From the NCBI RefSeq assembly GCF_002949735.1, contig NZ_CP026681.1, positions 3,100,001 to 3,164,000 on the forward strand: a DNA stretch of 64,000 nt. The letters run 5' to 3'. Of this stretch, positions 17,642 to 27,761 are shown piece by piece. Every line of letters begins with the position of its first letter. Position 1 is the first letter of the stretch. The position numbers and the translations under genes were made by a program. Origin of the DNA: Nostoc sp. 'Peltigera membranacea cyanobiont' N6. Its GTDB lineage: Bacteria > Cyanobacteriota > Cyanobacteriia > Cyanobacteriales > Nostocaceae. The notes under the pieces are model-generated. The model saw only the letters and a list, made by a program, of their open reading frames with translations, did no database searches and had not been told where the DNA came from.

Positions 17642-17983
17642 TTATTCAAACTCAGGTGGCCACAGTTCTGATACGGCCAGTTCCCAACCTGGTAGCAACT
17701 CCGGTAATACAACTGTATCGCCATTCTGCATCACCACTGGAGCTTGCTTTAATCGGTAAACCGTTACTGTCAAGTTATCAGGATCTATCAGTATGCCCAC
17801 TAGAGATCCAAGTTGCAAGAATAGTTCAATCTTCTCTTCAAGTGGTTTAATTCTGTCGCTTTTAGATTTAATCTCAACCATCAAGTCTGGAACTAACTCT
17901 ACAAAGTCGCGCTTGGTCTTTTTCAATCGATCGGCGCGAACAAAAGACACATCAGGCGATCGCTTCCCATCTTCCCTAGCCAA
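17642..17983 (-). pseudogene. N-terminally truncated Uma2/DUF820-family nuclease-like protein
   Basis: A 113-residue frame that matches the second half of the Uma2 (DUF820) family, restriction-endonuclease-like proteins that are abundant in cyanobacteria. Retained features are RSPDVSFVRADRL and LVPDLMVEIKSKSDR, which hold the D...ExK catalytic pattern, and the C-terminal TVVLPELLPGWELAVSELW. Family members are usually about 185-200 residues; the first ~75 are absent, and no matching frame exists upstream before the NTRC promoter region. It is most likely a decayed copy, although an expressed short form cannot be excluded. Confidence 0.75.
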
Positions 17984-18036
17984 TCATAATTTGTTATGCT
18001 ATATTAAGCGTAGTCGTTATGAGTTTGTATAGAGTT

Positions 18037-19407
18037 ATGACTAACCCCACAGTAGAAAACTTAGTAATTATCGGTTCTGGGCCAGCAGGGTACACAGCCG
18101 CCATTTATGCTGGACGCGCTAACCTGAAACCCGTTGTATTTGAAGGTTTCCAAGCCGGGGGTTTACCTGGTGGGCAATTAATGACAACAACGGAAGTTGA
18201 GAACTTTCCAGGGTTTCCCCAAGGGATTACGGGGCCGGAACTGATGGATCGGATGAAGGCGCAGGCGGAGCGCTGGGGGGCTGAACTATATACTGAAGAT
18301 GTTATATCAGTTGACTTGAGTCAGCGTCCATTTACAGTGCGATCGCAAGAAAGGGAAATTAAAACCAACAGCATCGTCATTGCTACGGGTGCGACAGCAA
18401 AGCGTTTGGGTTTACCTAGCGAACATGAATTTTGGAGTCGGGGTATCTCTGCTTGTGCAATTTGCGATGGTGCAACACCTATTTTTCACGGCGCAGAATT
18501 GGCTGTAATTGGTGCTGGCGACTCGGCGGCGGAAGAGTCTATTTACCTCACCAAATACGGTTCTAAGGTAAATATGTTGGTACGCACCGATAAAATGCGG
18601 GCTTCTAAAGCCATGCAAGACAGGGTTTTGAGCAACCCAAAAATCCAGGTGCATTGGAACACCGAAGCCGTGGATATCTTCGGTAATGGTCACATGGAAG
18701 GGGTGAAAGTCCGCAATACTAAAACTGGTGAAGAGAGCCAACTGCACGCTAAGGGTTTATTCTACGCTGTTGGTCACAGTCCTAATACCTCTTTATTTAA
18801 AGGGCAACTAGAACTGGATGAAGTGGGTTACGTTGTTACCAAACACGGTACTGTAGAAACCAGTGTAGAAGGCGTTTTTGCTGCTGGCGACGTACAAGAT
18901 CATGAGTTTCGCCAAGCAATTACGGCTGCGGGTACTGGCTGTATGTCGGCGATGTTGGCAGAACGTTGGTTGTCATCCAGTGGGTTAATTCAAGAATTCC
19001 ATCAACAGCCAGAAACAGCAGTTAATGAATTAGAACATCAGCCAGCCAAAAAGACTGAAGCCGAGGAAGAAGCTGGATTTAATTTGAATGAGACACGCCA
19101 TGCAGGAGGTTATGCCTTACGGAAATTGTTCCATGAAAGCGATCGCTTAGTCTTGGTTAAATACGTTTCTCCTGGTTGTGGCCCTTGTCATACCCTGAAG
19201 CCAATTTTAAATAAAGTGGTGGATGAATTTGACAGCAAAATTCACTTTGTAGAAATTGACATCGATAAAGACCGAGATATTGCTGAAAATGCTGGTGTGA
19301 CAGGAACGCCAACTGTTCAATTATTCAAAAACAAGGAACTGGTGAAGGAAGTTAAAGGCGTGAAGCAAAAGACCGAATACCGCCAGCTGATTGAAAGTAA
19401 TCTTTAG
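18037..19407 (+). CDS. NADPH-thioredoxin reductase with C-terminal thioredoxin domain (NTRC)
   Basis: Bifunctional redox enzyme that passes electrons from NADPH through FAD to its own thioredoxin domain and on to 2-Cys peroxiredoxin and other targets. Seen: FAD-binding [17 protein letters not shown] at the N terminus, redox-active CAIC at residues 140-143, NADPH-binding [11 protein letters not shown], the FAD-end motif [24 protein letters not shown], a charged linker, and a thioredoxin domain with active site CGPC at 381-384. The length (456) is that of NTRC. I prefer ATG 18037 (MTNPTVENL); an in-frame ATG at 18019 adds six residues. Confidence 0.95.
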   Translation: MTNPTVENLVIIGSGPAGYTAAIYAGRANLKPVVFEGFQAGGLPGGQLMTTTEVENFPGFPQGITGPELMDRMKAQAERWGAELYTEDVISVDLSQRPFTVRSQEREIKTNSIVIATGATAKRLGLPSEHEFWSRGISACAICDGATPIFHGAELAVIGAGDSAAEESIYLTKYGSKVNMLVRTDKMRASKAMQDRVLSNPKIQVHWNTEAVDIFGNGHMEGVKVRNTKTGEESQLHAKGLFYAVGHSPNTSLFKGQLELDEVGYVVTKHGTVETSVEGVFAAGDVQDHEFRQAITAAGTGCMSAMLAERWLSSSGLIQEFHQQPETAVNELEHQPAKKTEAEEEAGFNLNETRHAGGYALRKLFHESDRLVLVKYVSPGCGPCHTLKPILNKVVDEFDSKIHFVEIDIDKDRDIAENAGVTGTPTVQLFKNKELVKEVKGVKQKTEYRQLIESNL

Positions 19408-19509
19408 GGACTGGGGACTGGGGACTGGGGATTGGGGACTGGGGACTGGGGATTGGGGACTGGGGATTGGGGACTGGGGACTGGGGATTGGGGACTGGGG
19501 ACTGGGGAC
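19407..19509. repeat. Tandem heptamer array GGGGACT/GGGGATT (about 15 copies)
   Basis: About 15 consecutive 7-base units, alternating GGGGACT and GGGGATT, begin at the last base of the NTRC stop codon. The array can be translated on either strand, but those frames are artefacts of the repeat. Confidence 0.95.
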
Positions 19510-19576
19510 AAACAAAATTCAAGACTTTTTTATCTCTCTGAGAACTCCGTCCATCGACCTCAGAACCTCAAACTAT

Positions 19577-19636
19577 CCAATTACCAATTACCAATTACCA
19601 ATTACCAATCCCCAATTACCAATTACCAATCTACCA
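19577..19636. repeat. Tandem heptamer array (CCAATTA type)
   Basis: About eight 7-base units related to CCAATTA, partly diverged (CCAATCC, CCAATCT), just before the stop of the convergent four-helix-bundle gene. Confidence 0.85.
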
Positions 19637-20035
19637 ATCACCTAATCGAGTACCATATTCTTCTTTACCCTGTTGTTGGGAACGAATGAAACGACAGTAA
19701 CCGTTAAGACCTTTTTCAATCCTGTCTTTAAGCTGACTGACCCAGTTTAATTGTTCTGTGTTGCAGTAGCCTAAGCTTTCAGCAATAATGAAGGCGCTTT
19801 TGGTTTCAGTCAATGAGCCGCGAGCAATGTACATAAAACGCAATCTATCTAAGTAGTGATAACGTCCATAACCCTCAGCTATGTTCAGTAAAACGCTGCA
19901 AGCTGCTCTTCGTAATTGATCGCTCAAATTGTAACGCTCACAATCAGGCAAACTATTTGCTAGTCTATAAGCCGCTTTTAGCAACTTAAGGCTATCTTGA
20001 TAGAAGTCTAAAGACTCAAAACCCCTATCTGCCAT
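19631..20035 (-). CDS. Four-helix bundle protein (23S rRNA intervening-sequence type, S23)
   Basis: A 134-residue helical protein of the family first seen encoded in 23S rRNA intervening sequences, common as free-standing genes in cyanobacteria. Family marks are [42 protein letters not shown] and the last helix ending in RFIRS. The function is not established; members form oligomeric helical bundles and are sometimes linked to diversity-generating or retron systems, none of which is visible here. The C-terminal residues (GTRLGDW) run into the flanking heptamer array, so the repeat has supplied the end of the protein. Confidence 0.85.
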   Translation of the reverse strand: MADRGFESLDFYQDSLKLLKAAYRLANSLPDCERYNLSDQLRRAACSVLLNIAEGYGRYHYLDRLRFMYIARGSLTETKSAFIIAESLGYCNTEQLNWVSQLKDRIEKGLNGYCRFIRSQQQGKEEYGTRLGDW

Positions 20036-20126
20036 ATCATCTCAATCTAAAGTCTCTCAATTTTATGGGAGATTTTTACCCAGTCCCCAGTCCCCAATCC
20101 CCAATCCCTACTCCCTAATATGTAAA

Positions 20127-21062
20127 ATGGTCAGCGTATCAAGCTTTGATCCAGGCGATCGCTTTATGGCCATTACAAAACGGCGACTACCGACATTTTT
20201 ACAGTTCGGCAAAAGTTCCAATCTTTCCCAAAGACTCATGCTCATTGGGTTAGTGATTACCCTATTTTTCATCTTCCTGGCGTTCTTTGCTCCCGTATTC
20301 CAGGCTTGGGGATGGCTGCTAAACCCGAAAGATTTTCTCTCTAACCCAATCCACGAGCCACCCTCGGCTAAACATTGGTTTGGTACTAGTCGCTTGGGTT
20401 ATGATGTCTTCTCTCGGACATTGTTCGGCGCTCAAGCTGCCTTGCAGGTGGTGATTTTGGCAACGGCGCTGAGTATGATTATCGGTGTACCTCTAGGGAT
20501 GCTGAGTGGTTATCTCGGCGGTAAATTGGATAAAGTGTTGCTGTTTATGATGGATAGCATCTACACTCTTCCGGGGCTACTGCTGTCTGTAACACTAGCT
20601 TTTGTAGTGGGGCGGGGGATATTAAATGCAGCGATCGCGATTAGCATTGCCTACATCCCCCAATATTACCGCGTTGTTCGCAACCACACCGTTAGCGTCA
20701 AAACTGAAGTCTTCATAGAAGCGGCTCAAGCAATGGGCGCTTCCACTTGGGTTGTGCTTTCTCGTTATCTATTTTTCAACGTCATTCAAAGCGTACCCGT
20801 CTTATTCACACTCAACGCTGCTGATGCAATTTTGGTGTTGGGCGGTTTGGGCTTTTTAGGGCTGGGACTTCCCGAAGAAGTGCCAGAATGGGGACATGAT
20901 TTAAAACAAGCTTTAGAAGCTCTACCTACTGGCATTTGGTGGACTACACTTTTCCCTGGTTTAACCATGACATTCATGGTGGTAGGGTTATCACTACTTG
21001 GTGAAGGGTTAAACGAATTTGTCAATCCCCGATTACGGAGAGAAAATGGAATCCGAAAATAA
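20127..21062 (+). CDS. Peptide-type ABC transporter permease (DppC/OppC family)
   Basis: Inner-membrane permease of the dipeptide/oligopeptide/nickel ABC family. Seen: a cytoplasmic N-terminal segment, one hydrophobic span (LMLIGLVITLFFIFLAFFAP), the lumen/periplasm segment with HWFGTSRLGYDVFSRTLFGA, then five further spans. The ATPase-docking EAA loop reads EAAQAMGASTWVVLSRYLF. Length (311) is normal. No other subunits lie next to it, so the solute-binding protein, second permease and ATPase must be elsewhere. The substrate cannot be assigned from the sequence. Confidence 0.9.
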   Translation: MVSVSSFDPGDRFMAITKRRLPTFLQFGKSSNLSQRLMLIGLVITLFFIFLAFFAPVFQAWGWLLNPKDFLSNPIHEPPSAKHWFGTSRLGYDVFSRTLFGAQAALQVVILATALSMIIGVPLGMLSGYLGGKLDKVLLFMMDSIYTLPGLLLSVTLAFVVGRGILNAAIAISIAYIPQYYRVVRNHTVSVKTEVFIEAAQAMGASTWVVLSRYLFFNVIQSVPVLFTLNAADAILVLGGLGFLGLGLPEEVPEWGHDLKQALEALPTGIWWTTLFPGLTMTFMVVGLSLLGEGLNEFVNPRLRRENGIRK

Positions 21063-21137
21063 TTAGTAAATAGTGGACACTTATTAGTCAACCGACTAAT
21101 CATTGATAACTAGTAATTGATAACTGGAGAGATTTGG

Positions 21138-21347
21138 GTGAAAGATAACCTGACATTAATTGCCGCCGCTACTGGCGGATTTATCCTTTCTGTTGCCCTT
21201 GCTGGCATTTTAAGAGGTGGGCCGGTTACAGGTTGGCAGGAGCAATCGAGTTTCCGCACCACGAATTTTGCTAATTTACAGAAATCGGAATTGAAAGCTT
21301 CGCGTCTTCTTCCAGGGGGAGACGCTGCGCGAACAGATCGGGGATGA
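21138..21347 (+). CDS. Small single-span membrane protein, tail formed by a repeat
   Basis: A frame of 69 residues starting at GTG 21138, with GGAGAG at 21126-21131 as ribosome binding site. It has one hydrophobic segment (LTLIAAATGGFILSVALAGIL) at the N terminus and a short polar part after it. The last ~15 residues are encoded by a dispersed Nostoc-type repeat (CTTCGCGTCTTC...GAGACGCTGCGCGAAC), so the original C terminus may have been replaced. No family is recognised. It could be a real small membrane protein or a decaying gene. Confidence 0.45.
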   Translation: MKDNLTLIAAATGGFILSVALAGILRGGPVTGWQEQSSFRTTNFANLQKSELKASRLLPGGDAARTDRG

Positions 21348-21387
21348 AAAAATAATAGGGAATAGGTAATAGGGAATAGCTGTTCAC

Positions 21388-21416
21388 CAATGACAAATGA
21401 CAAATGACAAATGACA
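21388..21416. repeat. Tandem heptamer repeat (TGACAAA) covering a start codon
   Basis: Four copies of TGACAAA follow one another and supply ATG triplets in changing frames. The start codon used by the ROK kinase (21404) is one of them. Confidence 0.85.
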
Positions 21417-22306
21417 AAATTCAAGTAATTGGCATTGATGTCGGGGGAACAGCAATTAAGCTGGGGCGCTTTACAGCCGATGGTACTTGTCTGCAATCTT
21501 TGACTGTGGCGGCTCCTCAACCGACAACGCCGGAGGCTGTGTTGGCGGTGCTGGTAGATGCGATCGCACAAATCGATCCAAATAATCAAACTGTTGCTAT
21601 TGGTGTTGGGACTCCTGGCCCCTCCGATGCCGCAGGACGCATTGCCAAAATCGCCATTAACTTACCTGGATGGCTCGATGTGCCTTTAGCAGATTGGTTA
21701 GAAGCCAAAACTGACAAACCTACTGCGATCGCTAACGATGCCAACTGCGCTCTTTTGGGAGAAGCTTGGCTAGGAGCCGGTCGCCACTTGCAAAATCTGA
21801 TTCTGCTAACTTTAGGAACTGGGGTGGGTGGCGCAATTATCCTCGATGGCAAACTATTTATTGGACATCAGGGCGCTGCCGGGGAATTGGGTTTAATTTC
21901 ATTAAATCCTGATGGGCCAATTTGTAATAGTGGCAATCAAGGCTCTTTAGAACAACATGCCTCTGCTACTGCCATTCGCCGCCGCACTCTCAAGGAACCC
22001 ATCGAATTAGGTATTCTTGCCCAACAAGGAGATCCCGAAGCATTGACTTTTTGGCAAGAGTATGGTAAGAATTTGGGGGTTGGTTTGACGAGTTTAATTT
22101 ATGTACTCACACCGCAAGCGATCGTCATTGGTGGTGGTATAAGTGGCAGCTTTGAGTTTTTCTTACCAGCAGCGAAGGCAGAAATTGAGAAGCGAGTTCA
22201 GCCTTTATCACGAGCGGGTTTACAGATTTTGCCAGCCGAATTAGGAAATTTTGCTGGGATAGTGGGTGCAGCAAAGTTGGCATGGCAATGCTATTCAGGG
22301 TTTTAG
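21404..22306 (+). CDS. ROK-family sugar kinase (glucokinase-like)
   Basis: Predicted cytoplasmic ATP-dependent hexose kinase of 300 residues. Seen: phosphate-1 motif VIGIDVGGTAIKLGRF, GVGTPGPSDAAG, sugar-binding AIANDANCALLGEAWLGAG, phosphate-2 motif LTLGTGVGGAIILDGKL, ROK helix GAAGELGLISL, and C-terminal AIVIGGGISG. The ROK zinc cluster normally has the pattern CxCGxxGC; here it reads CNSGNQGS, so only the first cysteine remains. Structural zinc binding is therefore doubtful, although glutamate and histidine positions around it persist. The start ATG lies inside a heptamer repeat, and no clear ribosome binding site is present. Confidence 0.88.
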   Translation: MTNDKIQVIGIDVGGTAIKLGRFTADGTCLQSLTVAAPQPTTPEAVLAVLVDAIAQIDPNNQTVAIGVGTPGPSDAAGRIAKIAINLPGWLDVPLADWLEAKTDKPTAIANDANCALLGEAWLGAGRHLQNLILLTLGTGVGGAIILDGKLFIGHQGAAGELGLISLNPDGPICNSGNQGSLEQHASATAIRRRTLKEPIELGILAQQGDPEALTFWQEYGKNLGVGLTSLIYVLTPQAIVIGGGISGSFEFFLPAAKAEIEKRVQPLSRAGLQILPAELGNFAGIVGAAKLAWQCYSGF

Positions 22307-22454
22307 ATTATGGTTCAAACAATTCCAGCTAGAGACATCAGTCTTTACGTAATTCGTAATTCGTAATGATGCTGTCTCTCTACGATATGCTGCGCGTAGC
22401 TTCCTTTCAGGGGTACGCGGATTCGCTACCACTACGCTAAAGTAATTTGTAATA

Positions 22455-22877
22455 CTAGGACAAAGAATATCCTGTTGCCTTGTAAACGTATTTCACAACT
22501 TTTTCATAAGATTCGGGATTACTCACAGGGTTGATAATGATGGGAATAGTGCCATCTGGCAACCAGAAAGTTATCCTGCCGTTCGGTTCATGACAAAAGG
22601 AACTGATGCAGTTGAGATTAATTACATATTCATTTTTTTCGTAACAGATTTTTACCCAATGGGCACGATCTAATTCTAAGCTCGTCACACATTCTAAATA
22701 ATCGAGAATTTTTTGATAGTCTTCCAGGTTATTTTGAGGGTTAATTACTATTGGAATGGCGCTATCGGGTAGCCAAAAAGTAACTCTGCCATTTACTTCA
22801 TAACAAAAAGCATGGACACGTTCAAAATTCACTACATATTCTCTCCTCTCGTAAAGGATTTTCACCCAGTACGCCAC
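22455..22877 (-). CDS. Hypothetical protein made of two 70-residue tandem repeats
   Basis: A 140-residue protein with an exact internal repeat period of 70. Residues 3-62 and 73-132 align without gaps. Each half contains a WVKI-x-YE-x-x-EYV-x-N strand pair, an FC-x-E-x-NGR-(V/I)-TFWLPD core, IPI-x-INP, and a terminal helix (DYQKILDYLE or SYEKVVKYVY). There is no signal peptide or membrane span. I do not recognise the family; the halves look like a small beta-hairpin-plus-helix unit that arose by gene duplication and fusion. The function is unknown. Confidence 0.75.
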   Translation of the reverse strand: MAYWVKILYERREYVVNFERVHAFCYEVNGRVTFWLPDSAIPIVINPQNNLEDYQKILDYLECVTSLELDRAHWVKICYEKNEYVINLNCISSFCHEPNGRITFWLPDGTIPIIINPVSNPESYEKVVKYVYKATGYSLS

Positions 22878-22963
22878 AACATCTCCTCAAGTCAAAAATT
22901 TACGAATGATGCACCCTATATGTCAAAATCTACTGAAGCCTTAAGTTAATGTTGCTCTGTACA

Positions 22964-22999
22964 AATTAAAAATTAAAAATTGATTTTTAATTTTTAATT
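22964..22999 (-). terminator. Perfect 17-bp A/T-only palindrome downstream of CTP synthase
   Basis: Arms 22964-22980 and 22983-22999 are perfectly complementary and contain only A and T, with a 2-base TG loop. The palindrome ends two bases before the stop codon of the minus-strand CTP synthase gene. The position suits a terminator, but the lack of G/C pairs is unusual. Confidence 0.6.
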
Positions 23000-23000
23000 G

Positions 23001-24653
<1,653 letters not shown>

Positions 24654-24723
24654 TCATAACTTCTAAAAATACATCCCGTCATTGTGCCACAGTTGTTGTG
24701 GTGTAATCTTCTGTGATTTTGTC

Positions 24724-26478
24724 GTGAAAAAACTTTTAGGATTAGTAATATTAAGCTGTATTTTTACATCCTCCATAGCATTGGCAGAGCCATCTCTTGT
24801 AGTCGTTTTTCCCGAAACAAACTACCAGACGAGTTCCGAAAAAATCTTTTTTTTGGGAACTGCACCACCAGATGGTCAGGTTTTGATCAATAGTAAGCCA
24901 ATTACTCGCAGCAAAGCCGGTCATTTTTCCCCTAGTTTCCCCTTGCAGTTGGGGGAGAATCTTTTTACTGTGCGTCGCCAAAATCAAGAACTTAAGATTA
25001 AGGTGATTCGGCTGAACACTAACCCGGAACTACCACAGGGGGTAGCCTTTGCGAAAGATTCTTTGACTCCCGCAGTTGACATTGCCAGATTACCGGGAGA
25101 ACCAATTTGTTTTAGCGCGATCGCACCCCCTAACGCCAATGTCTCTGTAACCCTGGCTAATCAAACTATTGCTCTTTCACCCCAACCTCAACAGGCACAA
25201 CTACCAAGTAATTTGGCAGCTTTAACAGGGCAAAATCAGCCTCATGCCCAGTCTAGCGTAGGCGATTATCAAGGTTGTACCACAGTGGCAACAGCTGCCG
25301 ATCTGGGAAAACCTCAATTTCAACTAACGCTGAATGGCAAAACCATCGCTCAAACAGGATCTGGTAAAATTCAAATCCTTTCAAGAGCAGAGTTGCCAAT
25401 TTCTGAGGTTACAGTAGAGTCAGGCGTTGCTCGCACTGGCCCAAGCACCGATTATTCTCGACTCACACCACTGCCCAAAGGCACACGTGCCACAGTAACA
25501 GGTAGAGAAGGTGAATGGTTACGCCTAGACTATGGTGCTTGGATTAATAGTCAGGAAACCCGCATTCTTCCTAATGCAATTCCGCCACAGACAATAATTC
25601 GCAGTGTCGGATACCGTCAACTCCCTGGTGCCACAGAGATAGTTTTCCCCTTACAAGTTCCCGTACCTGTGAGCGTGCAACAAAGTGAGCAAGCGATCGC
25701 TCTCACTCTTTACAATACCACTGCCCAAACTGACATTATTCGTCTGGATGATGACCCCCTAATTTCTCGCCTAGATTGGCAACAGGAAGCTCCAGAACGA
25801 GTAAAATACACCTTTAACCTCAAAAAAGCTCAACAGTGGGGATATAAGCTGAGATATGACGGTACAACCCTGGTTTTGGCTTTGCGTCATCCGCCTAAAA
25901 TCGGGAACACAAGACGCAAGCCTTTAGCTAATTTCAAGATTGTACTCGATCCAGGGCATGGCGGTAAAGAAACTGGTGCCAGTGGCCCAACTGGATATTT
26001 AGAAAAAGATGTGAATTTGGTTGTATCTAAGTTGCTGCGAGACGATTTGGTGAAGCGAGGAGCAACAGTTGTGATGACGCGAGAAGACGATCGCGAACTT
26101 TCCCTAGCAGAACGTCAGGCAATTATTAGTCGAGAAGAACCTGCGATCGCACTTTCCATACATCACAATTCTCTACCCGATAATGGCGATGCCGAAAAAA
26201 CCAAAGGATTCGGCACTTTTTGGTATCAACCCCAAGCCCACAACTTGGCAATGTTTTTACAGAAATATGTAGTTAAAAAACTTGGTAGACCTTCATACGG
26301 TGTGTTTTGGGATAACCTAGCGCTGACACGTCCGACAGCTGCGCCATCGGTGTTACTGGAATTGGGCTTTATGAGTAATCCTGATGAATTTGAGCAGGTA
26401 GTGAACCCAAAAGAACAGAAAAAAATGGCTGATGCGATCGCTCAGGGGATTACTGAGTGGTTTAAGAGTGTGCGGTAA
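24724..26478 (+). CDS. N-acetylmuramoyl-L-alanine amidase (Amidase_3) with SH3 domain
   Basis: Periplasmic zinc amidase that cleaves the bond between N-acetylmuramic acid and the stem peptide, related to AmiC used in cell separation and septal nanopore formation in filamentous cyanobacteria. GTG 24724 opens a clear signal peptide (VKKLLGLVILSCIFTSSIALAEPS); the longer frame from 24682 would spoil it. A bacterial SH3-like segment lies at about residues 235-285 (SGVARTGPSTDYSRLTPLP, GEWLRLDYGAWI), followed by an AMIN-like region. The catalytic domain is at ~400-584, with zinc ligands in VLDPGHGGKETGA, LEKDVN, SIHHNS and glutamate in VLLELGFMSN. All key residues are present. Confidence 0.92.
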   Translation: MKKLLGLVILSCIFTSSIALAEPSLVVVFPETNYQTSSEKIFFLGTAPPDGQVLINSKPITRSKAGHFSPSFPLQLGENLFTVRRQNQELKIKVIRLNTNPELPQGVAFAKDSLTPAVDIARLPGEPICFSAIAPPNANVSVTLANQTIALSPQPQQAQLPSNLAALTGQNQPHAQSSVGDYQGCTTVATAADLGKPQFQLTLNGKTIAQTGSGKIQILSRAELPISEVTVESGVARTGPSTDYSRLTPLPKGTRATVTGREGEWLRLDYGAWINSQETRILPNAIPPQTIIRSVGYRQLPGATEIVFPLQVPVPVSVQQSEQAIALTLYNTTAQTDIIRLDDDPLISRLDWQQEAPERVKYTFNLKKAQQWGYKLRYDGTTLVLALRHPPKIGNTRRKPLANFKIVLDPGHGGKETGASGPTGYLEKDVNLVVSKLLRDDLVKRGATVVMTREDDRELSLAERQAIISREEPAIALSIHHNSLPDNGDAEKTKGFGTFWYQPQAHNLAMFLQKYVVKKLGRPSYGVFWDNLALTRPTAAPSVLLELGFMSNPDEFEQVVNPKEQKKMADAIAQGITEWFKSVR

Positions 26479-26519
26479 ACTTGGAGGTACTTTTCCCTGA
26501 TTGTATTTGGTGGAGTGCA

Positions 26520-26711
26520 ATGGCGAAGAAGAAATCAGGGATTTTTGAAGCCGTTCACGAAACGGCTACGGGGCTGCACAAGGCTGGACTGATGGATCAA
26601 ACTACATTACGTTAATTCGATAGTCTGTGCTTGTCTGGGATTGAACCGCTAGAACCTAAGCAAATTAAGGAAATACGCGAATCATTGCCGAAAGCGAGAC
26701 AGAGATTGTAG
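26520..26711 (+). pseudogene. Remnant of a HigA-type XRE antitoxin gene
   Basis: A frame beginning MAKKKSGIFEAVHETATGLHKAGLMDQTTLR is cut by TAA at 26613-26615 and then continues in the same frame with FDSLCLSGIEPLEPKQIKEIRESLPKARQRL before TAG at 26709. This is the N-terminal lead-in of helix-turn-helix antitoxins that pair with RelE/HigB toxins. The DNA-binding helices that should follow EIRESL are missing. Two inactivating changes (internal stop and truncation) make it a relic. Confidence 0.75.
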
Positions 26712-26753
26712 TGATTACTGTGTATACATTTTATTTTTGAGGAAAGTGACGCG

Positions 26754-26984
26754 ATGAAAATTAGTTATGACCAAGAAACTGACTCTCTTTATATTCGCCT
26801 AGTCGATGGATATCATGAATGTCGTACTTTGCGATTCAATGATGAAATAGCACTAAATATTGGTGCGGGTGAAGTTTTAGTTGGTGTAGAAATTCTTGAT
26901 GCAAAAGAGGTTATTGGATCGGGTCAGTTGCCACAAGTTGTTCTAGAAAATATCCCATTTCAGATTGTATCAACGGCAGCTTGA
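26754..26984 (+). CDS. DUF2283 family protein
   Basis: A 76-residue protein with the typical DUF2283 pattern: MKISYDQETDSLYIRL at the start, the NDEIALNIGAGEVLVGVEILDA core and a short C-terminal tail. The family is small, beta-rich and of unknown biochemical function, often found beside small toxin or antitoxin genes (for example DUF4258). A good ribosome binding site (GAGGAAAG, 26740-26747) precedes ATG 26754. It lies between a dead antitoxin and a live XRE regulator. Confidence 0.85.
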   Translation: MKISYDQETDSLYIRLVDGYHECRTLRFNDEIALNIGAGEVLVGVEILDAKEVIGSGQLPQVVLENIPFQIVSTAA

Positions 26985-27069
26985 AACCATAGAAAGTCTA
27001 GTTCTGAAGTCACTTACAAAATTTAATCAGTATTTGATGGTGATAGATTAATTTAGAATGGGGTAAAAA

Positions 27070-27396
27070 ATGGGCAATGAAAATAATGTTTATGTTAGTA
27101 GTGAGAATGTGTTTGCTGATTTAGGATTACCCAATCCCGAAGAAAGACTAGTCAAAGCCGAACTTGCCCGTAAAATTAGTGAGATAATTGCTGCTCGGAA
27201 ATTAACACAAGTGCAAGCTGGTGAAATTTTAGGAATTGATCAGCCGAAAGTTTCTTCATTAATTAGAGGACGATTAAGCGGGTTTTCAATTGATAGATTG
27301 ATTAACTATCTGAATAGTTTGGGTAATGATGTAGAAATCACAATTAAACCCAAACCTGAAAATCGCCCAATCGGACGTGAAACAGTAGTCTGTTAA
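27070..27396 (+). CDS. XRE-family helix-turn-helix protein (antitoxin-like)
   Basis: A 108-residue DNA-binding protein of the HTH_37 type. The helix-turn-helix spans about residues 38-75: AELARKISEIIAARKLTQVQ, then AGEILGIDQPKVSSLIRGRL, with the recognition helix QPKVSSLIRG. This subfamily normally acts as antitoxin and autoregulator for RelE/HigB-like toxins. No toxin gene of that type is found on either side, so it is an orphan here. DUF2283 directly upstream may belong to the same unit (85 bp gap). Confidence 0.85.
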   Translation: MGNENNVYVSSENVFADLGLPNPEERLVKAELARKISEIIAARKLTQVQAGEILGIDQPKVSSLIRGRLSGFSIDRLINYLNSLGNDVEITIKPKPENRPIGRETVVC

Positions 27397-27531
27397 TAAA
27401 ATTATTCCAGAAATGCGTGTGCTTTTTCATAAGTCTACTTTTGAATATTCTTTGGCAGCGTCAATATTCAGCGATCGCTATTTTTTAGCTAGTTCCTGCT
27501 CAATGTTGCGATCGGTCTTTGTTTAAGCTTT
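27397..27531. other. Intergenic, nothing recognised
   Basis: This part of the 365-bp gap between the XRE and PIN-domain genes holds one HIP1 octamer and AT-rich sequence. The rest of the gap is annotated below as a promoter and structured RNA candidate. Confidence 0.4.
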
Positions 27532-27560
27532 TTGACTTTTATAGATTTGTACTATATGCT
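27532..27560 (+). promoter_or_regulatory. Candidate sigma-70 promoter for the structured RNA
   Basis: TTGACT at 27532-27537 and TATGCT at 27555-27560 are separated by 17 bases. Transcription would start near 27567, about 20 bases before the first hairpin of the RNA candidate. A TACAAT at 27560-27565 is an alternative -10 box without a spaced -35. Confidence 0.45.
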
Positions 27561-27566
27561 ACAATC

Positions 27567-27670
27567 TCAGGAAACGCTAAGAATTAACTATCGTTGCAAC
27601 CGATAGCCGTGATTAAGGTTATCCGTAGTTTACTCTGTCGCGTAGGAGCTGCGGTTGAACTTAATTTTAG
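27567..27670 (+). ncRNA. Structured RNA candidate, possibly HEARO/omega-RNA-like
   Basis: Three exact helices can be drawn. First, CTATCG (27588-27593) pairs with CGATAG (27601-27606) around the loop TTGCAAC. Second, ATTAAG (27612-27617) pairs with CTTAAT (27660-27665) and encloses a third, CCGTAG (27623-27628) with CTGCGG (27649-27654, one G-U). A CTC/GAG pair may extend the inner stem. The layout resembles my recollection of HEARO RNAs, which act as guide (omega) RNAs of IscB nucleases, but no IscB gene follows, and I cannot compare it with the covariance model. It could instead be a leader of the PIN-domain gene or another RNA family. Confidence 0.45.
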
Positions 27671-27761
27671 ACCTTCTATATATATAAGTTAGTGAATTAT
27701 TTGCAACTTACCTAGTAAGTAATGACTGTTAAAAATATCCTCTAGTACAACTTCGATATCT

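Noticed and set aside
19407..19509. The heptamer array as a CRISPR
   Set aside because: Units are 7 bases with no spacers; this is a simple tandem repeat.
19391..19689. Frames of about 84 codons in the GGGGACT array
   Set aside because: They translate a 7-base tandem repeat (DWGLGTG units) and carry no other signal.
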